DNA from: Bacteroidota bacterium
Lineage (GTDB): Bacteria > Bacteroidota > Bacteroidia > 2-12-FULL-35-15
Direction: 5' to 3'
DNA: 64,000 nt
NCBI GenBank assembly: GCA_017303895.1
Contig: JAFLBF010000016.1
Location: 1 to 64,000, forward strand
Shown: positions 16,125 to 24,832 of the stretch, in pieces
Layout: each line of letters opens with the position of its first letter
Position numbering within the stretch: the first letter of the stretch is position 1
Translations under genes and position numbers: made by a program
Notes under the pieces: model-generated
Databases searched by the model: none
The model's input: only the letters and a program-made list of their open reading frames with translations
Told to the model about the DNA's origin: nothing

Positions 16125-16628
16125 ATGTGGACGATAATAAAAGGCAATTACAAAACTATTTTGACAACAACAGGACTTTTTCTTGTTGGATTTATAGTTG
16201 CGTACTTATTTGAAGACTACTACCGACAACTTGTTAGGTTTTCGTTCAAGTTTTTTAATGGTGACAACATTCTGTTTATTGGCAAGAACTTCCACTTGTT
16301 TGCCAGCTACAGTTTTGTTACTGCATTCGGACTTTTTGTTTCGTTGACATTTTTGTTATTAAAGTTTTCTTCTCGACCTAACAGACTAAAAAGAACCTGC
16401 ATAGCAATTATTTTTTTCTTCGCCACGACAATTTTAGTAACTGCATTTGACAGTATGCGACTAGTGGTTGAATGCACAGCTTGTAATGACGGAATTAGAC
16501 GTTTAACTTTCAATCAACCTACATATGATAAATATTTTATAATTAGTTTGACTATTGCTGTTGCTTACTTGTTGACTACATATTTATTAGAAAGAAAACG
16601 ACTAAGAAAAAGTAATGAAACGATATAG
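16125..16628 (+). CDS. Multi-pass membrane protein of a single-gene cassette
   Basis: A 167-residue protein with four hydrophobic helices (about 12-28, 48-75, 87-105 and 136-155). A short loop with CTACNDG lies between helices three and four. No family is recognised. It is the only gene of a 0.57-kb cassette; its start lies 44 bases after the cassette begins. Confidence 0.6.
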   Translation: MWTIIKGNYKTILTTTGLFLVGFIVAYLFEDYYRQLVRFSFKFFNGDNILFIGKNFHLFASYSFVTAFGLFVSLTFLLLKFSSRPNRLKRTCIAIIFFFATTILVTAFDSMRLVVECTACNDGIRRLTFNQPTYDKYFIISLTIAVAYLLTTYLLERKRLRKSNETI

Positions 16629-16645
16629 AAAGACAGAAAGCCGAA

Positions 16646-16781
16646 CCGCTAACACGGGTTTTGCGTCAGGCGGGGTGGCGTGCAAACTTGGAGCTTTGTG
16701 CTTCTATTCAAGTTCAGTGCAGGTTGACAGTTTTGTGCTCCGAAACCCGCCCGAACGCAAAGCCCGAAACCGTTATATGCC
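16646..16781 (+). repeat. attC-like site 6
   Basis: Entry CCGCTAAC (16646-16653), exit GTTATATGCC (16772-16781). ACGGGTTTTGCGTCAGGCGGG pairs with the arm CCCGCCCGAACGCAAAGCCCG before the exit. The loop has GTGCTTCTATTCAAGTTC, related to site 2. The matching end (GGCATATAAC) of the following cassette is not found downstream. Confidence 0.68.
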
Positions 16782-16800
16782 ACTTTAGGACGACACGACA

Positions 16801-17317
16801 ATGAAAGAACAAATAGAAAAAATATTGCCAACTGACGACAAAAAACGAAAATGGATTTCGGTCGGACTAACTGTTATAATTTCAGGACTTTTGACACTTT
16901 GGTTTTGTAGAACCAATAACAGTTTGGGACGAACCACGACTTTTAAAATTTGACGTTGTAGAACAACCCGAACCAATGAAAGAATTAAGTTTTTGGGACA
17001 TTGACGCACCTCACTTGCACGACTATTTTGTTTCTAAACAAGGACAATTCAAATTGACAGAATTACCAAATGGGAACACGCTTTTAGAAGGAACAACTTG
17101 GTATTATCACAACATAAGACCAACATTTTATTGGCAACTTTGGAGTGACCATATCATTCACAAAATACACGAACGAGTTTTGACACACATAAAGAAAAAC
17201 GCTGAGAATGAGAACAAAAGCGGTAGAGCAGCATCTCCTTTTACGGTAACTGCTCCAGCTTCAATTGCCGGGGAAACCCTTTCTGCTATTGTTGCAACCA
17301 TTGAGAAAGTAAAATAA
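16801..17317 (+). pseudogene. Frameshifted gene of the terminal, truncated cassette
   Basis: From 16801 the frame reads MKEQIEKILPTDDKKRKW and a membrane helix, then stops at 16951-16953. Shifting by one base near 16,895-16,910 (at a TTTT run) continues with VEPITVWDEPRLLKFDVVEQ and joins the frame that runs to 17317 (PTFYWQLWSDHIIHKIHERV). The parts clearly form one protein of about 172 residues with an N-terminal anchor; its function is unknown. Either a real frameshift or a sequencing error in the T run explains the break. The last 25 or so residues (FTVTAPASIAGETL and on) differ in style and may derive from chromosomal DNA at the array boundary. Confidence 0.65.
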
Positions 17318-17406
17318 AGGGATGTATATCGAATAAAAAGCAATCTCTATTTTTACGACTGTCCACTTTCGTTTTTAAAAATATTGCTTTTTATTCTCAT
17401 CCCTTT
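17316..17406. terminator. Long imperfect inverted repeat at the accessory/core boundary
   Basis: AAAGGGATG (17316-17324) pairs with CATCCCTTT (17398-17406), and GAATAAAAAGCAAT (17331-17344) with ATTGCTTTTTATTC (17383-17396). With its T run it could terminate transcription from the array. GATC-rich core DNA begins shortly after it. Confidence 0.5.
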
Positions 17407-17483
17407 TTCTATATTTACATCCGTAATACTATTTGGCTACTCCATGTTTGCTTAATGGTGATCACAATTATTAAGCATTAATT

Positions 17484-18569
17484 ATGGACATAAAATACAA
17501 AGAAACGACCTCTGCCGATTTTTTTTATACACTGAATCAACGTGTCAACGACTTTTTTAAGAATAAACATCTTTCGCCAAAAACAAATGCTTTTGGAGTA
17601 TTCAAAGCGATCCTCTTCCTACTAGTATTTTTTGCTTTGTATGCAGGGGTGATATTTGCCGAAGGCAATAATGCTTTATTGCTGATCTGTTATGCTTTAT
17701 TAGGTTTTATCCAGATCTGTATTGTTCTGAATCTTGGACATGAAGGTGTTCACAGCTCTTTCTCCGATAAAAAATGGGTCAATAATTTGTTTGCCTACAC
17801 ATTTGATATGATCGGCTCTTCCGGTTATTTATGGCGTATGCGACATGTCTATTCCCATCATCCACACCCGATGATCCCGGAACATGATGTGGATATCCAA
17901 CAAACAGGTTTGCTTACCTTCATGCCTATGAAAGAGCCAAAATCTTTTTTCAGAAATCAGCATATTTATGTACCATTCTTGTATTGTTTTTACACCTTGA
18001 ATGCTATTTTTAAGCGCGACTGGGAAGATTTTTTTTCATATAGAATAGGAACAAAAGTGGTGAAACATTCTCCTTTGGCGGTTTTTTCATTTATTCTTTC
18101 TAAGTTATTGTATTATACTTATGCACTCGTTCTTCCATTAATGTTATCCGGTTGTTATTGGCCGGTTGTATTATTAGGTTTTGTTTTTATGCATATAATG
18201 GCTAGTTTGTCGGCAGCAGTGGCTCTATTTCCTGCTCATCTCTACGAAGAATCTATTTTTCCTGAGCCAAATGAAAAAGGAGAAATGAATACCGATTGGG
18301 CGATGCACCAAATGAGTGTGACCATGGATTTTGGAACGAACAAAAATGCTGTTGCTTTCTTTTTTGGTGGGATCAATTATCATGTAGTTCACCATTTATT
18401 CCCTGCTGTAGCACATGTGCATTTTCCTGAGATCCAGAAAATATTGGAACAAACGGCTAAAGAATTTAACATTGAATATAAACATCGTCCATCGCTCCGC
18501 AATGCCCTTCACTCACATTGGTTATTGTTAAAAAAGAATGGTGTGGCGCACATGAGCGAGATCTATTAA
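17484..18569 (+). CDS. Membrane fatty acid desaturase (acyl-CoA/acyl-lipid type)
   Basis: A 361-residue integral-membrane di-iron desaturase. The three histidine boxes are complete: GHEGVH (H86, H90), HVYSHH (H121, H125, H126) and YHVVHH (H300, H303, H304), placed around hydrophobic hairpins (about 45-85 and 190-235) as in the FA_desaturase family. The third box resembles front-end or linoleoyl-CoA-type enzymes, but no fused cytochrome b5 is present, so regiochemistry is uncertain. It introduces double bonds to adjust membrane fluidity. It is monocistronic and is the first clear core gene after the cassette array. Confidence 0.9.
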   Translation: MDIKYKETTSADFFYTLNQRVNDFFKNKHLSPKTNAFGVFKAILFLLVFFALYAGVIFAEGNNALLLICYALLGFIQICIVLNLGHEGVHSSFSDKKWVNNLFAYTFDMIGSSGYLWRMRHVYSHHPHPMIPEHDVDIQQTGLLTFMPMKEPKSFFRNQHIYVPFLYCFYTLNAIFKRDWEDFFSYRIGTKVVKHSPLAVFSFILSKLLYYTYALVLPLMLSGCYWPVVLLGFVFMHIMASLSAAVALFPAHLYEESIFPEPNEKGEMNTDWAMHQMSVTMDFGTNKNAVAFFFGGINYHVVHHLFPAVAHVHFPEIQKILEQTAKEFNIEYKHRPSLRNALHSHWLLLKKNGVAHMSEIY

Positions 18570-18607
18570 AGAATTTTTCATTGAATTTTTTCTTTCATTT
18601 TTGTTTT

Positions 18608-18629
18608 GATTTGTAATTGCTTACAAATC
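18608..18629 (+). terminator. Hairpin after the desaturase gene
   Basis: GATTTGTAA and TTACAAATC form a perfect 9-bp stem with loop TTGC, 39 bases after the stop. No T tract follows, so a termination role is only possible. Confidence 0.35.
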
Positions 18630-18675
18630 AGATGTTTGTCGATTTTGCTTACCCTCTAAAAGCATTTATAGGTGC

Positions 18676-18705
18676 TTGTACAACTAAAATAAAAGGTTAT
18701 TTTTG
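18676..18705 (+). promoter_or_regulatory. Promoter of the E2 gene
   Basis: TTG (18676-18678), 19 bases, TATTTTTG (18698-18705): a full match to the Bacteroidota promoter consensus, 42 bp before the start codon. Confidence 0.6.
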
Positions 18706-18746
18706 TAACCTCTTTAAACTACTATTAATTTATTTAGAATAACACA

Positions 18747-20075
18747 ATGGCACAAGTAGAGTTGATCATGCCTAAAATGGGCGAAAGTGTTGCAGAAGCA
18801 ACGATCATTAAATGGTTAAAAAAAGAAGGCGATAAAATTGCAGCTGATGAAACCGTATTAGAAATTGCTACCGATAAAGTAGATTCTGAAATTCCTTCTA
18901 CTGCTGAAGGAACTTTGATAAAACGTTTATTCAATGAAGGTGATGTCGTTCAGGTTGGAAAAGCAATTGCTATTATCAGTACCGATGCTAATGCTGTTGT
19001 AGAAGCGCCTAAAGTAGAAGCTCCTGTTGCAGCGCAAACAACTGTTCAGAAAGAAGTGGCAGTTGCTCCTGTGGCAGAAGTTGTGGCTATTGAGAAAAAT
19101 TCTGCATCAGGCAAATTCTACTCTCCTTTGGTTCGTACCATTGCACAAAAGGAAGGTATCTCCATGGCTGAGTTGGATAGCATTGCCGGTACAGGTGCCG
19201 GTGGAAGAGTAACAAAGAATGATGTATTGGCTTATATCCCGAATAAAGGAAAACAAACAGCCCAGGTGCAAACTATACCTCAGCCACAAGTGGTAAAAGA
19301 AGTTGCGGCTCCTGCTGCTAATACTTCCGCTCCTGCTCAAAACAAACCTGCAGTTTCGGTAAATGCTGGTGACGAGATCATTGAAATGGATCGTATGCGT
19401 AAGATCATTGCCGATCACATGGTCATGAGTAAACATACATCTCCACACGTTACTTCCTTTGTGGAAGCTGATGTAACGAATATCGTTAACTGGAGAGAGA
19501 AAGTGAAAAAGAACTTTGAAAAACGTGAAGGAGAAAAGTTAACATTCACGCCAATTTTCATTGAAGCATTAACAAAAGCGATCAAAGATTTCCCGATGAT
19601 CAATATCTCTGTTGATGGAAACAAGATCATCAAACGTAAGAATATCAATATCGGTATGGCAGCTGCTTTACCAACAGGCAACTTGATCGTTCCTGTGATC
19701 AAAAATGCAGATCAGTTAAATTTAGTTGGTTTGACCAAACAAGTAAATGACTTAGCTAACCGTGCCCGTGCAGGAAAATTATCTCCTGATGAAATTTCAG
19801 GCGGGACATACACATTAACGAATGTCGGTTCATTTGGGAATGTATTCGGTACGCCAATCATTAATCAGCCACAAGTTGCTATTTTAGCAGTTGGTGCTAT
19901 TAAAAAGAAGCCGGCTGTGATTGAAACACCTCAAGGGGATTTGATAGGTATCCGTCACTTTATGTTCTTATCACATTCTTATGATCACCGTGTTGTTGAT
20001 GGATCATTGGGTGGGCAGTTTGTTCGAAGAGTTGCTGATTATTTAGAACAATGGGATGTAAACAGAGAGATCTAA
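18747..20075 (+). CDS. 2-oxoacid dehydrogenase E2 (dihydrolipoamide acyltransferase)
   Basis: A 442-residue E2 core subunit. An N-terminal lipoyl domain (1-76) has the lipoylated Lys44 in EIATDKVDSE. An Ala/Pro/Val-rich linker follows, then the E3-binding domain at about 125-165 (SPLVRTIAQKEGI, GTGAGGRVTKNDV), a second linker, and the catalytic domain from about 210 with H414 and D418 in SYDHRVVDGSLGG. It transfers the acyl group from E1 to CoA. The single lipoyl domain and the end of the catalytic core suit branched-chain or 2-oxoglutarate complexes better than pyruvate, but the choice is uncertain. No E1 or E3 gene is adjacent. Confidence 0.92.
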   Translation: MAQVELIMPKMGESVAEATIIKWLKKEGDKIAADETVLEIATDKVDSEIPSTAEGTLIKRLFNEGDVVQVGKAIAIISTDANAVVEAPKVEAPVAAQTTVQKEVAVAPVAEVVAIEKNSASGKFYSPLVRTIAQKEGISMAELDSIAGTGAGGRVTKNDVLAYIPNKGKQTAQVQTIPQPQVVKEVAAPAANTSAPAQNKPAVSVNAGDEIIEMDRMRKIIADHMVMSKHTSPHVTSFVEADVTNIVNWREKVKKNFEKREGEKLTFTPIFIEALTKAIKDFPMINISVDGNKIIKRKNINIGMAAALPTGNLIVPVIKNADQLNLVGLTKQVNDLANRARAGKLSPDEISGGTYTLTNVGSFGNVFGTPIINQPQVAILAVGAIKKKPAVIETPQGDLIGIRHFMFLSHSYDHRVVDGSLGGQFVRRVADYLEQWDVNREI

Positions 20076-20096
20076 TGTTTTTAATATATTCACGTA

Positions 20097-20127
20097 ATGA
20101 GCAATACCATTTGGATATTGCTCATTT
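20097..20127 (+). terminator. Hairpin after the E2 gene
   Basis: AATGAGCAATA pairs with the arm TATTGCTCATT around ACCATTTGG-type bases. Only a short T stretch follows. Confidence 0.45.
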
Positions 20128-20152
20128 CGTTTAAAAAAAGAAACCCGATTAT

Positions 20153-22219
20153 ATGAAAAAAATAACTTTTATTTCAGCAGTACTTCTAGTTTTTATGCTG
20201 GTGAATTATTCCGTATTCGCCATTTCGCCTATTGGTGATAAAGAATACAAAAAGATCTTTGAGCAAGCGGAGACCTATTTTGAGAATGAGAATTATACTG
20301 CTGCAATGGAATTATACAAGCAGTTGGATTCGATTGATAATGGTTCCAATGCCAACACGAAATTTAAGATCGGATTCTGTTACCTGTATGCACCTACCTA
20401 CAAAACCAAAGCGATCCCTTATTTGGAGGAGGCCGCTAAAAAGATCTCTAATAGTTATGAAATGGGAGAGATCAAAGAAAAGAGCGCTCCTTATTCTACC
20501 TATTATTATCTGGCAAAAGCCTATCATTTGAATTATGAATTTGATAAAGCCATCGCTATGTATGAAAAATACAAAGCAGGGATAGAGGTAAATGAAAAGA
20601 CCAAAGCAGAGATAGATGAGATAATACATGATGTAGAAACCTGTAACAACGGAAAAGAATTGATCCAAAAGCCATTAAAGGTTGTTGTTACAAATTTGGG
20701 TGAAAACATTAATACGAAGTATGCTGATTATTCTCCGGTCGTGTCTTTAGATGAAGAGACATTGATCTTCACAACCCGAAGAAAAGGTGGCGCCAGTGAC
20801 AGGATAGAACCGAATGGTCAATATTTTGAAGATATTTATATTGCAAATGCCAAAGATGAGAAATGGCAGGCTGCAAAACCAATTGGTCCAAAGATCAATT
20901 CTCAAGGACATGAAGCTACTATCAATTTATCTGCGGATGGATTAAAATTATTGGTGTATAAAGATGACGGTGGAAATGGAAACGTCTATTTAAGTGAATT
21001 TAAAGGAAATGAATGGCAGGAGATCGAATACATTTCAGCTCCGATCAATTCCGCTTCATGGGAAACACATGCTTGTTTTAGTTCTGACAATCGAATCCTT
21101 TATTTTACGAGTAACAGAACCGGAGGATATGGAGGAAGGGATATTTATAAATGTAAACGGTTGCCAAACGGAGAGTGGGGACCAGCTGAAAATCTAGGCC
21201 CGATCATTAATACTCCTTATGATGAAGACGGTGTATTCATTCATCCGGATGGGAAACAGATCTACTTTGCATCAAAAGGACATAAATCGATGGGTGGTTT
21301 TGATATTTTTACTTCCTATATAGGCGATGAGGAAAACGGTTATTGGACGGCACCTGTTAATTTTGGTTATCCGGTGAATACACCCGATGACGAGGTGTTC
21401 TTTGTTACTACTGCTGATGGCTTACGCGGCTTTTACTCTTCCGACAAAGAAGGTGGATATGGTGAAAAAGATATTTATATGATCACCTTTCCGGAATTTG
21501 AACCTCGTGATATTACAGTTTTGGTAGGGAAGATCATTAATTATACAAAAGAAGACATCTCCAGCAGTAAGATATATTTGATCAACACCTCTAACAATGA
21601 TACTATTCAAACCTTAAATATAAATGGAGCAACCGGAAAATTTGGAACGAATCTTCCTGTTGGAACAACGATTAAAGCTGTGTATGTTGTAAATGGAAAA
21701 GAATTGTTGAATGAGGCGTTGGACGTTCCTAAAGGTAAACGTTATCAAGTGATCAAGCGTGAGTTGCCTTATGGAACTCCTCCAGATAGTGCTGCTATAG
21801 CAGACTCGTTGGCCCGTTACGCTGCTTCAAAACAGTGTGATCCGGTAAAATCGAGTTATTCTATGTTCTTTAAATATAATAAGAAACAGATTGATGTTAA
21901 ATCGGTTGAGTTCACAAATTTCATAGATGCCATCGCTTTATGTTTGAAGAATAATCCAAATCTTCAGATCTATATTGAATCAAGTGCATCGCAAGTGCCA
22001 ACTTCCACTTATGGAACCAATGAGCGTTTAGCAACAGCCCGCGCTAAAGAAGCGAAAGAGAAAGTTCTAAAAGCATTAACAGGGAAAGGATTTAAGCAAT
22101 CGGAACTTAAGTTCGCTGATTTCAGATCACTGGTTCAAGGACCGGAATATAACAAAGATGCACAACAAAACGCTGCAACCTATGAGCAGTACCAGTACAT
22201 AAAAGTGACTATTAAATAA
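20153..22219 (+). CDS. PorE-like TPR/PD40 protein with divergent OmpA-like tail (paralogue 1)
   Basis: A 688-residue secreted envelope protein. Signal peptide about 1-23; TPR-like helices about 30-165; PD40 beta-propeller blades about 185-450 (YSPVVSLDEETLIFTTRR, WETHACFSSDNRILYFTSNR, GGYGGRDIYKCKRLPNGEWG); a small carboxypeptidase-regulatory-like domain about 455-535; and a C-terminal domain about 565-688. The order matches PorE-type proteins that tie the type IX secretion machinery to peptidoglycan. The tail keeps the OmpA outline (FFKYNKKQIDV) but has SSASQVP where OmpA proteins have GHTD and ends YEQYQYIKV instead of NRRVE, so peptidoglycan binding is doubtful. It is followed by a strong terminator. 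Confidence 0.82.
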   Translation: MKKITFISAVLLVFMLVNYSVFAISPIGDKEYKKIFEQAETYFENENYTAAMELYKQLDSIDNGSNANTKFKIGFCYLYAPTYKTKAIPYLEEAAKKISNSYEMGEIKEKSAPYSTYYYLAKAYHLNYEFDKAIAMYEKYKAGIEVNEKTKAEIDEIIHDVETCNNGKELIQKPLKVVVTNLGENINTKYADYSPVVSLDEETLIFTTRRKGGASDRIEPNGQYFEDIYIANAKDEKWQAAKPIGPKINSQGHEATINLSADGLKLLVYKDDGGNGNVYLSEFKGNEWQEIEYISAPINSASWETHACFSSDNRILYFTSNRTGGYGGRDIYKCKRLPNGEWGPAENLGPIINTPYDEDGVFIHPDGKQIYFASKGHKSMGGFDIFTSYIGDEENGYWTAPVNFGYPVNTPDDEVFFVTTADGLRGFYSSDKEGGYGEKDIYMITFPEFEPRDITVLVGKIINYTKEDISSSKIYLINTSNNDTIQTLNINGATGKFGTNLPVGTTIKAVYVVNGKELLNEALDVPKGKRYQVIKRELPYGTPPDSAAIADSLARYAASKQCDPVKSSYSMFFKYNKKQIDVKSVEFTNFIDAIALCLKNNPNLQIYIESSASQVPTSTYGTNERLATARAKEAKEKVLKALTGKGFKQSELKFADFRSLVQGPEYNKDAQQNAATYEQYQYIKVTIK

Positions 22220-22237
22220 TCACTTTCCAGTTTAATT

Positions 22238-22268
22238 AAAAGCGTGCCCTGCAAGGCACGCTTTTTTT
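22238..22268 (+). terminator. Rho-independent terminator
   Basis: AAAAGCGTGCC, loop CTGCAA, GGCACGC, then seven T residues; it closes the transcript of the preceding PD40 gene. Confidence 0.88.
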
Positions 22269-22396
22269 GTTCTTATTTTAAAATGTCTGCCTGGCACAGT
22301 CAAATACTGGAATCTATAAAATTATTGCCTTTGAATTATTTGGTAGGGCATAAACAGAAGTGTTGCGTTTATTCTGCAAAATAATAGCTGTAATCT

Positions 22397-22426
22397 TTGT
22401 CTTATTGCTTAGGAATGATATATTTG
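22397..22426 (+). promoter_or_regulatory. Promoter of the second PD40 gene
   Basis: TTG (22397-22399), 19 bases, TATATTTG (22419-22426), 16 bp before the start codon, giving a very short leader. Confidence 0.6.
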
Positions 22427-22442
22427 TGAATCAATTGATCTT

Positions 22443-24708
22443 ATGAAACAAAGATTATTACTCATTTTTCTTTTTATCACTTCAGTATGCTTCTCTCAAG
22501 GAGATAAATCTGCTTATCGTGAAAAGTTCACTCAGGGAAACTTATTGATCCTGGAGGAGAATTATGAAATGGCATTAGCCTATTTTTTGGAAGCTTACGC
22601 AATTGATTCTACGAATGCCAATATAAATTATAAAGTTGGGTTTTGTTATTTGCAATCGGCTAATCAAAAAAACAAGGCACTTCCTTTTCTTCGAAAAGCA
22701 GTTCAGGGAATTGAGCGTAATTATGTGGACATGGAGCCTCGCGAAAAAGGAGCTCCTGAGATGGCTTACTATTATCTTGGTTTGGCTTATCGTTTACAAT
22801 ATAATTTCAATGAGTCGAATGCTTATTTTAATAAATTTAAGGATATTGTTGGGAATAAAAATACGGTGTTGATAAAGGACTTGGAAAAACAAATTGAAAC
22901 CAACTTTAATGCAATTGAATATACCAAAGATACGGCCGAAGTCACCATTGTTAGTTTAGGCGACAGCATTAATTCAAAATATCCTGAATATAGCCCCGTT
23001 ATTTCTGCTGACGAATCGGTTATCATTTTTACTTCCAGAAGAAATACAAATCTGGGGGCTTCAAATGCAGCAGGAGAGGCTATCGCTGAAGATATCTATT
23101 ACTCTCTAAAAAAGAAAGATGGAACATGGTCTTCTCCCCGCTCAATCAGTGAGAATATCAATACATTCGGAAATGAGGCAAATATTGGTTTGTCGGCAGA
23201 TGGTCAGCAATTATTCATTTATAAAGATGTAAATGGAGGCGACATTTACTACAGTAATTTAGAAGGGGATTCCTGGAGCATGCCTTTGGCACTAACGTCA
23301 TCTATTAATAGTAAATATTGGGAAACACATGCCACACTTACTGCGGATGGTAATACCCTTTATTTTGTAAGTGATAAAAAAGAAGGAGGCTTTGGCGGAA
23401 GAGATATATGGCGTTGTGTTAAGTTGCCTAATGGACAATGGAGTATGCCCCTCAATTTAGGACCTCAGATAAATACATCTTATGACGAGGATGCTCCTTT
23501 TATTCATCCGGATGGAGTTACGTTGTTTTTTAGTTCTAATGGGCATAAGAGTATTGGTGGATTTGATATTTTCAAAGTCGTAAAAAATGATGAAGGTAAA
23601 TGGGGGACTCCGGAGAATATGAAGGCACCTATCAATACCCCTGATGATGATATTTTTTATGTGCAGTCCGGTGATGGTAAACGAGGCTATTTTTCTTCCG
23701 TTCGAAAAGAAGGTTTAGGCGAAAAAGATCTATATATGATCAATTTTGAAAAATCGATCGCAGAGCCACTTACTTTGTTAAAAGGATATTTAACCTTTGA
23801 CGGAACGGATAAAGTGCCAGCGAATATTAGTATTACTGCTACGGATATGGAATCAGGTTTAGTTGTGCAGGATGTTCGTCCGAATGCTTTAACCGGTAAG
23901 TATATTTTGATATTAAATCCGGGTGATGAAGGCAAAACCTATACCATCAGCTATGAAGCCGAAGGTTATCAGCCTATCAGTGAAACCATCACCATTCCAC
24001 CCAATTCATCTTATCAAGAGATTGAAAAAGAGTTGTTGTTAAGAGGAATTAATTTTGAAAGTAAGGCACTTGGTACGATTACCCTTAAGGGTACAATCAA
24101 AAACATTAAGGCCGAAAATATCTCAGGAGCGAAGATCATTGTGAAGGATAACAAGACCGGTGCTTTGTTGAATACATATTATACCAATTCTGATTCAGGA
24201 TCATTCTATTTTGTTTTAAATAGAGGAAATGACTATAATCTCTCTTTCGAAGCTGATGGTTATTTATTCCAGTCGGAGAATGTAAATGTTCCCAAAAAGC
24301 CGGAGTATTCCGAAATTGTAAAAGACATAGTCCTTGAAAAGGTGAAGGCTGGGGCTAAAATCGTGTTAAATAATATCTTTTTCGATTCGAATAAAGCTAC
24401 GTTGAGAAAAGAGTCGAATCTTGAAATTGAAAAAGTAGTTCAATTAATGAAGGAATACCCGGATGTTAAGATAGAAGTAGCCGGACATACGGATAGTAAG
24501 GGTAGATGCCACCAATTTAAAGCTTTCTCAGATGCGTTCACAATCGGTTGTGGATGCTCTTGGCAAAAAAGGAATCGATATAAAACGACTGGTGGCGAAG
24601 GGATATGGCGAAACAATGCCTATTGCTCCCAATATGCTACCGGATGGCAAGCCCGATCTAAAAGGTATGCAACAAAACAGGCGCGTAGAATTGAAGATTG
24701 TTGAATAA
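22443..24708 (+). pseudogene. PorE-like TPR/PD40/OmpA protein, frameshifted in the OmpA domain (paralogue 2)
   Basis: The uninterrupted frame gives 753 residues and stops at 24704. Signal peptide about 1-18, TPR helices, PD40 blades (about 180-430), two carboxypeptidase-regulatory-like domains (about 440-530 and 545-635), and an OmpA domain starting NIFFDSNKATLRKESNLEIE. At the HTDSKG motif (about 24,500-24,506) the frame is lost. A one-base shift restores DATNLKLSQMRSQSVVDALG, KKGIDIKRLVAKGYGE and NRRVELKIVE, ending at 24706-24708. The restored tail has the HTD and NRR peptidoglycan-binding features. It may be a recent inactivating mutation or a sequencing error; the protein is otherwise intact. 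Confidence 0.85.
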
Positions 24709-24832
24709 AAAGTTTTTTATTAGTAAATTCTTCATTTTTTAACGCTATAATCTCCATTTTTTTATATTTTTGCTTGATTTTATGATTTAGACCAATTTGC
24801 AAAATTGCAAGTTAGGTGTTTTATTGCTTTAG

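Larger units (their letters stand above)
1..17310. mobile_element. Integron-like cassette array
   Basis: Six long imperfect hairpins, each opening near ...AAC and closing with CCGTTA or ACGTTA, separate the genes of this region. The first bases of each complete unit are complementary to its own last bases: GTTACCGGC at 513 with GCCGGTAAC at 9205; GTTATAAGC at 9332 with GCTTATAAC at 13664; GTTACCACCA with TGGTGGTAAC (13791/15096); GTTATGCGGT with ACCGCATAAC (15274/15889); GTTAGCGG with CCGCTAAC (16081/16646). The two ends within a single site do not match in these variable bases. This cassette-wise pairing is how integron cassettes behave, because R' of a site comes from the next cassette. No integrase is in the window, and the right boundary (about 17.2-17.3 kb) is inferred from loss of the last site. 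Confidence 0.75.

Noticed and set aside
1-17310. Accessory region read as a conjugative element or prophage
   Set aside because: No tra, mob, relaxase, phage structural or integrase genes are present; the hairpin sites and co-varying unit ends explain the layout better.
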